From: Lentisphaeria bacterium
Lineage (GTDB): Bacteria; Verrucomicrobiota; Lentisphaeria; Victivallales; UBA1829
Length of the DNA stretch: 64,000 nucleotides
Direction of reading: 5' to 3'
Assembly: GCA_003526375.1 (NCBI GenBank)
Contig: DPDG01000027.1
Span: forward strand, 1-64,000
Part shown: positions 35,574 to 43,108 of the stretch, piece by piece
Numbering within the stretch: position 1 is the first letter of the stretch
Layout of the letters: each line of letters opens with the position of its first letter
Position numbers and translations under genes: made by a program
Notes under the pieces: model-generated
Database searches by the model: none
What the model saw: the letters and a program-made list of their open reading frames with translations, nothing else
Told to the model about the DNA's origin: nothing

Positions 35574-35681
35574 GTTGAATTTCACAGACAAACCGCTACA
35601 AATGAGCCGTCGATATTTATCCGGAAAAACTTGCCTGCCGCCCGCATGGGAACTTGCAACCGGTCTGCTTCATGAAAATTT

Positions 35682-35840
35682 TCACTTACAAGCAACATCT
35701 TTCGCACCGCCATACATATGCCTCGCAACAGGAAACGGTATTCCCAGGTAAAACATGGCAAACATAATAACGATGAATAATTCTATCAGTATGAATCTTG
35801 AACCGACCCGAACTATTTTCTCTCTGCCATCCGTCTCCAT
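35682..35840 (-). pseudogene. Truncated pseudopilin: N-terminal helix only (52 residues)
   Basis: An ATG-to-stop frame of 52 residues starts 10 bp after the GntR stop. It contains GSR|FILIELFIVIMFAMF, the prepilin signal with Glu at +5, then LGIPFPVARHMYGGAKDVACK, which lines up with the L-L-P-V-L-S-R-A-R...IACMNN region of full copies. It stops where the globular domain should begin. The place directly behind the regulator is where copies A and B sit in their cassettes. Either it is a decayed copy or a minimal membrane-helix pilin. No ribosome site is obvious, which favours decay. Confidence 0.65.
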
Positions 35841-35850
35841 ATTAAACCGT

Positions 35851-36897
35851 CTATCCCATCCTTCTGACCAGAAATTCCCCGCTCACCAAATGCCGTCCGT
35901 GCTCCGCTTTTCCCCGGCAAAGTTTTTCCAGAAGTTCCGTCGCCTTGCGTCCCACATTCTCACGGGAATCGGAAATGAAATTCATAATCCGGTCAGTATC
36001 GCGGTTCAGAAGATCATTCTCACCGAATGAGACCAGCGGGACTCCGGGCAGTCTTTCCCGAAACACTGGCAAAAGCACAGGCAGGAAAGTAACGCTGCAA
36101 ACCACTCCCTCAAGATCCGGATGTTCCGAAATGATCCTGTCCGCCACGGCAGAAGAAAATTTAGCCCTGTCAATGCGATAGACAATATTCTCTGGGCAGT
36201 CTGGATTCACCCGGCGCATCAAATCAGAAAAAAACTTCTGCCGCTCATTGAAAATATTTTCCCTTGTGTTCAACTGCATGTCACAGAATATGATCTTCCT
36301 TCGCCCTGTCGCAGAGAATACGTTGACCACACTTTCAAGAACCCGTTCATAATCAAAAAAAACGGACGGGATGCCATCCAGTTCACGGTTGACTGTAACC
36401 TGAGGCACGCCCAATTTATGCAGCTCTGCGATGGTTGGAAAATATTTCTCCCAGGGACGTTCCCAGATAATTCCGCTGATCTTGAGGTTGCGGTACCAGC
36501 TGAACAGCTTCTTCGCAGACGGTTCCTGCCGATGGATCTCCAATGACGAATGATGCAGATAACTGTAATCTGCAACACCTGCAATCAGAGACCTGTCAAA
36601 CAGGTCCTCGTTTTCAATTCTGCCAAGAAAACCCGGCACTATCAGCAATACTTTCAAATGAACCGTTTCCTGATGCCAGTCCTCTTTGGGAATCACAAAG
36701 GTTCCAATTCCGTGCACCTTGTGCAGCATTCCGGAATCCACAAGTTTCTGCAATGCTTTCCGGACTGTGGTCCTTCCCAATTTGTAGCGAGACATCAGCT
36801 CCATCTCCGTCGGAATGGGTTTCCCCTCAGGCAGTTCGCCTGAAAGGATCTGCTTCCGCAGCTCTTTTTCCAGTTCTCCGAAATAAGATGTATGCAT
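35851..36897 (-). CDS. GntR-family regulator with LacI-type sugar-binding domain
   Basis: 348 residues. The GntR winged helix is at ~1-75 (ELEKELRKQILSGELPEGKPIP, MSRYKLGRTTVRKALQKLVDSGMLHK). A periplasmic-binding-protein-like domain follows (LKVLLIVPGFLGRIENEDLF ... VCSVTFLPVLLPVFRERLPGVPLVSFGEND). It heads the third cassette and probably controls the two secreted proteins and pseudopilin C. A consensus promoter and a 9-bp direct repeat lie upstream. Confidence 0.92.
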   Translation of the reverse strand: MHTSYFGELEKELRKQILSGELPEGKPIPTEMELMSRYKLGRTTVRKALQKLVDSGMLHKVHGIGTFVIPKEDWHQETVHLKVLLIVPGFLGRIENEDLFDRSLIAGVADYSYLHHSSLEIHRQEPSAKKLFSWYRNLKISGIIWERPWEKYFPTIAELHKLGVPQVTVNRELDGIPSVFFDYERVLESVVNVFSATGRRKIIFCDMQLNTRENIFNERQKFFSDLMRRVNPDCPENIVYRIDRAKFSSAVADRIISEHPDLEGVVCSVTFLPVLLPVFRERLPGVPLVSFGENDLLNRDTDRIMNFISDSRENVGRKATELLEKLCRGKAEHGRHLVSGEFLVRRMG

Positions 36898-36913
36898 ATC
36901 CTGTTTCCCGAAT

Positions 36914-36932
36914 GTTGTTTGCGGTTGTTTGC
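36914..36932. repeat. Tandem 9-bp direct repeat in the GntR leader
   Basis: GTTGTTTGC at 36914-36922 and again at 36924-36932, exactly 10 bp apart (one helical turn), between the -10 box and the start codon of the GntR gene. This is a plausible operator for autoregulation. Confidence 0.55.
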
Positions 36933-36939
36933 TTTATAT

Positions 36940-36967
36940 ATTATAACGATTTTCCGGTCTTTGTCAA
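36940..36967 (-). promoter_or_regulatory. Promoter of the third cassette (GntR)
   Basis: TTGACA (36967-36962), 16-bp spacer, TATAAT (36945-36940) on the minus strand; full consensus boxes. Confidence 0.8.
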
Positions 36968-37089
36968 GGGGGATGTCGAAAAAAAATAACTTTTCCGGAA
37001 TTTTTCTGTAAAAAAAACAGTCTTCCTTATTTGCTGCTGTTCCTCGCAGAAAGGAATACAGTTACGCAGTCAAAGTGTCTTTGCAGGGC

Positions 37090-37117
37090 TTGACAAATTC
37101 TAAAACGACTTTATGTT
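37090..37117 (+). promoter_or_regulatory. Promoter of the RIC/mscS operon
   Basis: TTGACA (37090-37095), 16-bp spacer, TATGTT (37112-37117). No clear FNR/CRP-type palindrome was found next to it. Confidence 0.65.
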
Positions 37118-37203
37118 AAGTAGCATGGGGAAATCTTCCGCGGACGTATTTCATTCGGAAAATACACGTCCCGGAAGTCAATATCAAAACAGGGGGTGTT
37201 AGT

Positions 37204-37980
37204 ATGCAGACAGCCGTCAGAAAAACCATCAAACCGGAAAAACCCGTTCCCGCCGTCAGAAAAGCAGCGTCTCCCGTCCTGGACGACAGCCTCAAACTTG
37301 TTGCCGCATGGGATAAAACAGCAGTCAGGGAACTCGCAATGAAAGACCCTCGCGTCCGGAAAATGCTGGAATCGATCGGAATTGATACCTGCTGCGGCGG
37401 AGGCATGAAGCTGAAAGCCGCAGCGGAAGCAGCCTGCGTCAAACAGGAGAAAATCGCGGACGCCGTCCGTCGCGCGTTTGCAGGAGCGGAAATCCCTGAA
37501 GAAAACGAGTCGGTCTGGATCAAGCGTTCCGACAGGGAGCTGATTCTGCATATCGTAAAAGTCTATCATAAATACCTCCACGAAAATATGCCGCAGTTCG
37601 AAATCTGGTTCAACCGTGTCATCAAGGCACATGGCGCCCATGCGAAGGAGCTGAAACAGGTTTTCGGGTTCTATAAATCATTTATGGCGGACATGATCCC
37701 CCACCTCAGGAAAGAGGAAGAGGTCATATTTCCGGCAATTCTGTCCGGAGGGACAACCGCAATGGAACTGCGCCGTCTGATCCGTGAGCTTGAGGCGGAA
37801 CACACCAATGTCGGCAATCTGCTCAAGGAGATCGGCACGATCACATTCAATTACCGGATTCCCGTTTACGCCTGCCCCACCATGCAGATGCTTTACAACG
37901 GGCTCAGGGAAATGGATGTGCAGACCCATGAACATATTTATCTCGAAAACAATATTCTGTTTCCGAGAGCAATCATCTGA
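37204..37980 (+). CDS. Iron-sulfur cluster repair di-iron protein (RIC: YtfE/ScdA-like)
   Basis: 258 residues; GGGGGTG 6 bp before the ATG. An N-terminal DUF542/ScdA_N domain (VRELAMKDPRVRKMLESIGIDTCCGGG, ~40-70) is followed by a hemerythrin-type domain with His/Glu ligands in LHIVKVYHKYLHENMPQFE, HLRKEEEVIFP, EAEHTNVGNLL and THEHIYLENNILFP. RIC proteins repair [Fe-S] clusters after nitrosative or oxidative damage in the cytoplasm. It has a 37-residue N-terminal extension rich in Lys and Pro before the DUF542 domain. It is followed after 23 bp by an MscS channel gene. Confidence 0.94.
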   Translation: MQTAVRKTIKPEKPVPAVRKAASPVLDDSLKLVAAWDKTAVRELAMKDPRVRKMLESIGIDTCCGGGMKLKAAAEAACVKQEKIADAVRRAFAGAEIPEENESVWIKRSDRELILHIVKVYHKYLHENMPQFEIWFNRVIKAHGAHAKELKQVFGFYKSFMADMIPHLRKEEEVIFPAILSGGTTAMELRRLIRELEAEHTNVGNLLKEIGTITFNYRIPVYACPTMQMLYNGLREMDVQTHEHIYLENNILFPRAII

Positions 37981-38003
37981 TTCCATCCCGAAGGAAATCT
38001 CCA

Positions 38004-39311
38004 ATGGCAACATCGAAAAACTGGAAAACATCTCTTTACTTCATGCTGATGCTGGCAGGCTTGTTTCTGCCGCTTTACCTGAACGGACAGCTGGCTTTAC
38101 TGGAAAAGGAAGCCGCGCCGCATACGGAAAGACAGAAAGCGGACACTGCAAAAGAAAAGCAGGAGGAAAAGGATGACATCGCCGACGTATCGCCGGAGGA
38201 GATTATCAGTAAACTGGATTCCGACGCACAGAAAACAAAAAGCTGGTTTTCACGGGAACGTGACAATCTGCTGAACTTCCTGATCGGAAGCGCCGTCTCG
38301 ATTCTGGCGGGAGTGTTCCTGACATGGCTCTTCCGCCGCCTGACTCAGAATCGAATCGACAGGCAGAAAAACCTCTGGCGGTGGGAGATCCTCAACGTGC
38401 TGACCACACCGGTGATTCTGCTGGCTGTTCTCACGTCCTGCTTCCTGTTTTTCTTTCCGGTTCTGAAAAGCCTGCCGCGGAATCTGCATGACATGGATAT
38501 GCGTTTTTTCTATGCGGCGGTCACTCTGATCATCGCCTGGGGAGTTTTCGGGCTGGTTTCCGTGATGGACCGGAAAATCCGGCAGTTTGCGGAGCGGAAC
38601 GACAACACGCTCGACAACCTGACGGTCAGCATGATCGGGAACACACTGAAAATAGCGATTGCGATTACGACCGTCCTGTTCATCGGGCAGAACATTTTTC
38701 ATCTGGATATCACGGCTCTGCTGGCGGGCGCAGGCGTCATCGGACTGGCGATCGCTCTGGCGGCGAAGGATACCGTCTCCAACTTTTTCGGAACGATTGT
38801 CATTATCGCAGACTGCCCGTTCCGGCTCGGCGACCGAATCAAAGCAGGCGATGTGAACGGCATTGTCACGCACGTCGGAATGCGCAGCAGCAAAATCACG
38901 ACCGCGGACGAATCGGTTTATACGATCCCGAACAGCATGCTCACCAATACGACGGTCTGCAACGTCAACCGCAGCGGACGCATCAAACATGTAATGGATA
39001 TCGGACTGACCTATGACACTGCGCCGGAACAGATGGAGCAGGCGATGAAGATTCTCCATGAAATCACGGATAACTTTCATGGTCCCGACGCAGCAGGCTA
39101 TGCGCCTCATATTTTCTTCTCGCAGTTTGCCGCCTCCTCCATGAATATTCACGTCATCATGTGGTTCAAGACAAACTCCTTTATCGAGGAGGAAGCTTTA
39201 CTCAATGAACTCAACATGACAATCCTCAAACGCTTCAATGAAGCGGGTTTGAGCATGGCATACCCGACGCAGACCATTTATCTGGAAAATGTTCCGCCGA
39301 AAAGTTCCTGA
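38004..39311 (+). CDS. MscS-family mechanosensitive ion channel
   Basis: 435 residues, GAAGGA before the ATG. It has an N-terminal helix (~10-30), a charged periplasmic segment (~35-85), three further membrane helices (~95-115, 135-155, 170-190), the pore-lining helix TALLAGAGVIGLAIALAAKDTVSNFFGTI (~235-265), then the beta domain (GDRIKAGDVNGIVTHVGMRSSKI) and an alpha/beta cytoplasmic domain. It releases solutes under hypo-osmotic shock. It is second in the operon with the RIC protein and converges on a lipoprotein gene 8 bp away. Confidence 0.94.
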   Translation: MATSKNWKTSLYFMLMLAGLFLPLYLNGQLALLEKEAAPHTERQKADTAKEKQEEKDDIADVSPEEIISKLDSDAQKTKSWFSRERDNLLNFLIGSAVSILAGVFLTWLFRRLTQNRIDRQKNLWRWEILNVLTTPVILLAVLTSCFLFFFPVLKSLPRNLHDMDMRFFYAAVTLIIAWGVFGLVSVMDRKIRQFAERNDNTLDNLTVSMIGNTLKIAIAITTVLFIGQNIFHLDITALLAGAGVIGLAIALAAKDTVSNFFGTIVIIADCPFRLGDRIKAGDVNGIVTHVGMRSSKITTADESVYTIPNSMLTNTTVCNVNRSGRIKHVMDIGLTYDTAPEQMEQAMKILHEITDNFHGPDAAGYAPHIFFSQFAASSMNIHVIMWFKTNSFIEEEALLNELNMTILKRFNEAGLSMAYPTQTIYLENVPPKSS

Positions 39312-39319
39312 CCGGGCTT

Positions 39320-39901
39320 TCAAAATGCTTTTTCCGCCGCCACCAGAGCTTTGATTTCCTCATCGGAAGGCGACTTCTGCGGATAGTTTTTCAGACATTC
39401 CGCGACTTTCTGAAATTCCGGATTGCTGATGATGCGGTATTCCTGGCGGGCAAGATTCAACTCCGCCTGATTCAAAGCCAGACGTGCCTGCATATATTTC
39501 TCAAAAGAGGTATTCCCAGCTTCATATTCCTCTTTCAGCTGTCGGCTTACTTCCCTCCGGAATTTTTCTTCCATGACTGCCTCCGCAGGTCCTGCGGAAA
39601 CAGATGTTCCATTCATTTGGAGATGTGCCAGTCTCAGACGTGCCTGATCATATGCAAAGCGCGCATTGAGGAATTTGCAGGGATGGTCCACGCCTGCCTT
39701 GCATTGATTTTCAAGCTCGGCTGCCTGCAGTCCCAGAAGCTTGACCCGCTCCTGGCGCAATTTCATATATACATTGGAAGACACCATATCGGAACAATCT
39801 GTCTGCCGAGGTCTTTTCTCCACAGAAACAGCGGAACAGGAAGTCAATATCGCGACAGCTGCTCCCAGCAGAATCATTCCTGACCATTTTTCAAAACTCA
39901 T
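39320..39901 (-). CDS. Helical lipoprotein of unknown function
   Basis: 193 residues from ATG 39901 (GGAGG 6 bp upstream). The lipobox is AILTSC (Cys ~22). The rest is almost all helical with coiled-coil character (KLRQERVKLLGLQAAELENQC; RFAYDQARLRLAHLQMNG; ARLALNQAELNLARQEYR), reminiscent of the helical hairpins of TolC-like proteins but much shorter. No family was recognised. It is the last gene after dCMP deaminase and a small zinc-ribbon membrane protein. Confidence 0.72.
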   Translation of the reverse strand: MSFEKWSGMILLGAAVAILTSCSAVSVEKRPRQTDCSDMVSSNVYMKLRQERVKLLGLQAAELENQCKAGVDHPCKFLNARFAYDQARLRLAHLQMNGTSVSAGPAEAVMEEKFRREVSRQLKEEYEAGNTSFEKYMQARLALNQAELNLARQEYRIISNPEFQKVAECLKNYPQKSPSDEEIKALVAAEKAF

Positions 39902-39924
39902 GAAAACCTCCATTTCCTGTGATA

Positions 39925-40119
39925 TTATTCCATCCAGCGATGTCCACAGTCCTTGCAGACGTAACAGATGCCGATTGAAATAAAGGTGAAAAGTTGAACA
40001 ATAAGAAAAATGAGCGCCCCCGTTTTCCCGCTGAACCGGATTTTATGTGAACCACATTGCGGACAATGAGGAATATACAGCCGGAATGACTTCATATGAC
40101 CATGATCCGTATGATCCAT
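39925..40119 (-). CDS. Small zinc-ribbon membrane protein (64 residues)
   Basis: 64 residues from ATG 40119, with AAAGG about 9 bp upstream. It has a His-rich start (MDHTDHGH), CPQCG near residue 20, one membrane helix (ALIFLIVQLFTFISIGICYV), and then CKDCGHRW. The two CxxC pairs flank the helix and could bind one metal. It begins 14 bp after the dCMP deaminase stop and ends 23 bp before the lipoprotein start. The function is unknown. Confidence 0.6.
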   Translation of the reverse strand: MDHTDHGHMKSFRLYIPHCPQCGSHKIRFSGKTGALIFLIVQLFTFISIGICYVCKDCGHRWME

Positions 40120-40133
40120 TCCGGCAGGCCTTT

Positions 40134-40613
40134 CTATGCTTCTTTTTCGATAAGCGGACGGAGTTTGACTCCGGCTTCCTTGAGAATCCGTTTGGAAGTG
40201 TCGTCGATGGAATAACGTTCCTTGTAAACGACCTCTTTGATTCCCGCGTTGATGATCATTTTTGCGCAGAGCAGACACGGGCTGAATGTGGTGTAAAGAG
40301 TCGCGTCCTTGACCGATATGCCGTGATATGCCGCCTGAACGATGGCGTTTTCCTCGCCGTGACAGCAGAGGCATTCTCCGAGATTCGTGCCGGACGGAGC
40401 ATCGGACGCACAGCGGGGGCATCCGCCGTCACAGCAGTTTTTGATTCCGCGCGGAGTTCCGTTATAACCGGTGGAAATGATCCGGCAGTCCTTCACGATC
40501 ACCGCCGCCACCTGACGACGGGAGCAATTGCTGCGGAGAGCCACAACCTGGGCAATCTGCATGAAATAACTGTCCCAGTCCGGACGTTTCAACTTTCTGG
40601 TTTTTCCTGCCAT
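40134..40613 (-). CDS. Deoxycytidylate (dCMP) deaminase
   Basis: 159 residues from ATG 40613, AAGGAG 10 bp upstream. Zinc site is CHGEENAIVQ (His/Glu) plus FSPCLLCAKMI (PCxxC). The extra cysteine cluster CCDGGCPRC is typical of ComEB-type dCMP deaminases, and NGTPRGIKNCC is also typical. It deaminates dCMP to dUMP for thymidylate synthesis in the cytoplasm. It is first in a three-gene unit and divergent from guaA. Confidence 0.94.
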   Translation of the reverse strand: MAGKTRKLKRPDWDSYFMQIAQVVALRSNCSRRQVAAVIVKDCRIISTGYNGTPRGIKNCCDGGCPRCASDAPSGTNLGECLCCHGEENAIVQAAYHGISVKDATLYTTFSPCLLCAKMIINAGIKEVVYKERYSIDDTSKRILKEAGVKLRPLIEKEA

Positions 40614-40648
40614 AGTGTAAAGACTCCTTGTCTGTTTGATATTGAAAG

Positions 40649-40676
40649 AAAGTATCACGGGAAGAAAAAAAATCAA
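40649..40676 (-). promoter_or_regulatory. Promoter of the dCMP deaminase unit
   Basis: TTGATT (40676-40671), 16-bp spacer, TACTTT (40654-40649) on the minus strand. Confidence 0.45.
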
Positions 40677-40816
40677 GTTTCAGGACCGGATTTATGTTTC
40701 CTGTTCGCCTGATACTGAAAATAATTTTTCCATTTCCTTGCAAAAAAACTGGAAAAAAAGAGAAAAATGGAGTCTATTATATAGCAAAATAATTCAGAAA
40801 GCAAAGAGAAACGCCT

Positions 40817-42361
40817 ATGTCGAAAAGCGAAAACATACTGGTGCTTGATTTCGGTTCCCAGTATAGTCAGTTGATCGCGCGCAGGATCCGTGAATGCCAT
40901 GTTTACAGCCGGATCGTTCCTTTCAGAATCAGCGCGGATGAAATCAGGAAAGAGGCGCCGGCGGGAATTATCCTGAGCGGCGGGCCCGCAAGTGTTTACC
41001 AGGACGGAGCTCCGAAATGCGATCCCGCGATTTTCAAGCTTGGCATTCCGGTTCTCGGCATCTGCTACGGAATGCAGTTGACGGTGCAGACTCTCGGCGG
41101 GGAGGTCGCGCGCGGCAAGGCACGTGAATACGGAAAAGCCGAGATTGAGGTCTGTGAAGATTCCGTCTTGTTTGAAGGTTTCCCCGCAAAGGGGCAGGTC
41201 TGGATGTCCCACGGAGACAAAGTCACGGAAATTCCGGACGGTTTTTCCCGGTTCGCCTGTACGGACAATACGGAATTTGCCGGAATCCAGAACCCGGAAA
41301 AGAAAATTTACGGGATTCAGTTTCACCCTGAAGTCGTGCATACGCCGAAGGGACAGATTATCATTACAAACTTCTGCCGCAAGATCTGCGGCTGTTCCGG
41401 CAGTTGGAACATGGAATCGTTCATCGAGTCCGCCATCCGTGAAATCCGCGACAAAGTCAAAGGAGAAAAAGTGATCCTCGGGCTCAGCGGCGGTGTGGAC
41501 TCCTCCGTTGCCGCGGCTCTGATTCATAAAGCAATCGGGGACCAGCTTACCTGCATCTTCGTAAACAACGGGGGGCTTCGCAAAGGCGAGCCGGAACGGG
41601 TCAAAGCATTGTTCGGCGGTTCTTTCAAAATGCCGTTGAAATATGTTGACGCCGAGGCGCGGTTTCTTGAAAAACTCAAAGGGGCAAGTGAACCCGAACA
41701 GAAACGCAAGATCATCGGGCATGAATTCATTGAGGTGTTCGATGAGGCGGCGTCCGAAATTTCCGATGTGAAATTTCTTGCGCAGGGAACCACCTATCCC
41801 GATGTGATCGAAAGCGTTTCGATCGACGGCAATCCGAGCGCGGTCATCAAAAGCCATCATAACGTCGGCGGGCTTCCCGCCACGATGAACCTGAAATTGC
41901 TGGAACCGTTGAGTCGTCTGTTCAAAGACGAAGTCCGTGAAGTAGGGCGCAAGCTCGGACTGCCCGAAGAAATGGTCATGCGCCAGCCGTTCCCCGGCCC
42001 CGGTCTTGCTGTGCGTATGCTCGGAGAGGTCAACAAGAAAGATCTGGACACGCTCCGTGACGCCGACGAAATCATTGTTGACGAAATGAAAAAAGCGGGG
42101 CTTTACTATAAAACATGGCAGACTTTCGGGGTCTTCATTCCCGTGAAAACGGTCGGAGTCATGGGCGACGAGCGCACTTATGACAATGTAATTGCACTGC
42201 GCGCCGTGGAAAGTCAGGACGGCATGACGGCGGACTGGGTTCAGCTCCCCTATGACCTGCTCGGCAGGATATCGAGCCGTATCATCAACGAGGTCAACGG
42301 CGTAAACCGCGTGGTGTATGACATCACGTCCAAGCCGCCGGGAACCATTGAGTGGGAATAA
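40817..42361 (+). CDS. guaA: GMP synthase (glutamine-hydrolysing)
   Basis: 514 residues. The class I glutamine amidotransferase domain (~1-195) has the nucleophile in GICYGMQL and HPEV for the His/Glu pair. The ATP pyrophosphatase domain has the P-loop LGLSGGVDSSVAA (~residue 220). The C-terminal dimerisation domain ends in SKPPGTIEWE, the conserved GuaA terminus. It converts XMP to GMP with glutamine. It is followed after 8 bp by rsmD. guaB is in the same window but not adjacent. Confidence 0.98.
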   Translation: MSKSENILVLDFGSQYSQLIARRIRECHVYSRIVPFRISADEIRKEAPAGIILSGGPASVYQDGAPKCDPAIFKLGIPVLGICYGMQLTVQTLGGEVARGKAREYGKAEIEVCEDSVLFEGFPAKGQVWMSHGDKVTEIPDGFSRFACTDNTEFAGIQNPEKKIYGIQFHPEVVHTPKGQIIITNFCRKICGCSGSWNMESFIESAIREIRDKVKGEKVILGLSGGVDSSVAAALIHKAIGDQLTCIFVNNGGLRKGEPERVKALFGGSFKMPLKYVDAEARFLEKLKGASEPEQKRKIIGHEFIEVFDEAASEISDVKFLAQGTTYPDVIESVSIDGNPSAVIKSHHNVGGLPATMNLKLLEPLSRLFKDEVREVGRKLGLPEEMVMRQPFPGPGLAVRMLGEVNKKDLDTLRDADEIIVDEMKKAGLYYKTWQTFGVFIPVKTVGVMGDERTYDNVIALRAVESQDGMTADWVQLPYDLLGRISSRIINEVNGVNRVVYDITSKPPGTIEWE

Positions 42362-42369
42362 AATCCGGC

Positions 42370-42930
42370 ATGGAAATTTTAGGTGGAATGGCAAAAGGCA
42401 TCTCTTTGAAGGTGCCCGGCGGAGCGTTGGTGAGGCCGACCGCCGTCAGGGCGCGCAGAGCGTTGTTCGACAGCCTGGGAGACCTCGGAGGCGGAAGTGT
42501 ATGCGATCTTTTCGCCGGCAGCGGAGCTGTCGGGTTCGAATTTGCGAGCCGAGGCGCGGAATCCGTATTGTTTGTGGAAAAGTCGCCGCAGTCACTTTCC
42601 GCGCTCAAATCGAATCTCAGGAAAATCGAACCGCTCTGTTCTTCCTGCCGTTTTACCGTATTCAGCGGGACACTGCCGGAGTGTGCCGTCCGGTTCTCAT
42701 CGCTTCCCGCGCCGGATTTTATTTTTGCGGACCCGCCGTATGCGGAATCGTCGGAACTGCTGGACGGTCTTCTGCACGAAAAATCATTCACCGCATGGGC
42801 GGAACGTTCCCTGATGATTTGGGAACTTCCGGAAGCGAATTTCCAGTTGAAGGTCTTCCCGCCGGAATGGAAAGTTCAAACCATCAAACAATTCGGAGGG
42901 ACCCGTTTTCTTTATATCGTGAGGACGTGA
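42370..42930 (+). CDS. rsmD: 16S rRNA (guanine966-N2)-methyltransferase RsmD
   Basis: 186 residues from ATG 42370, aligned with the usual RsmD start (MEILGGMAKGISLKVPGG); a GTG at 42352 overlaps guaA and is less likely. The SAM-binding motif is CDLFAGSGAVGFEFASRGA (~residue 50), the catalytic motif FADPPYAES, and RPTAVRARRALFDSL is the RsmD N-terminal signature. It methylates small-subunit rRNA. It appears co-transcribed with guaA. Confidence 0.93.
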   Translation: MEILGGMAKGISLKVPGGALVRPTAVRARRALFDSLGDLGGGSVCDLFAGSGAVGFEFASRGAESVLFVEKSPQSLSALKSNLRKIEPLCSSCRFTVFSGTLPECAVRFSSLPAPDFIFADPPYAESSELLDGLLHEKSFTAWAERSLMIWELPEANFQLKVFPPEWKVQTIKQFGGTRFLYIVRT

Positions 42931-42945
42931 TTTTTCCGGAAAAGA

Positions 42946-43009
42946 GCTGTTTTTGCAGGAAAAATGAAAAAAAATGCAGGAAAATCTGCCTGTAACAGCA
43001 AATTTTTAT
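42946..43009 (+). terminator. Possible terminator after guaA-rsmD
   Basis: TGCAGG (42975-42980) can pair with CCTGTA (42989-42994), and GCTGTT (42946-42951) with AACAGC (42994-42999). A T-rich run begins near 43002. The two pairings compete, and the T-run is several bases away, so the call is weak. Confidence 0.35.
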
Positions 43010-43037
43010 TTGACAAGATGATTTGTGAATGTAGTGT
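43010..43037 (+). promoter_or_regulatory. Promoter of the coiled-coil membrane protein gene
   Basis: TTGACA (43010-43015), 16-bp spacer, TAGTGT (43032-43037), about 70 bp before the ATG. Confidence 0.55.
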
Positions 43038-43108
43038 AAGCAAACCATACTTTATAAAAAACTGGTGTTTCATTTGTAATAACATTTTTGACAGGAGAGA
43101 AAAGGGAC

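Noticed and set aside
40673..42394. 573-codon minus-strand frame
   Set aside because: Antisense to guaA, which is certain.
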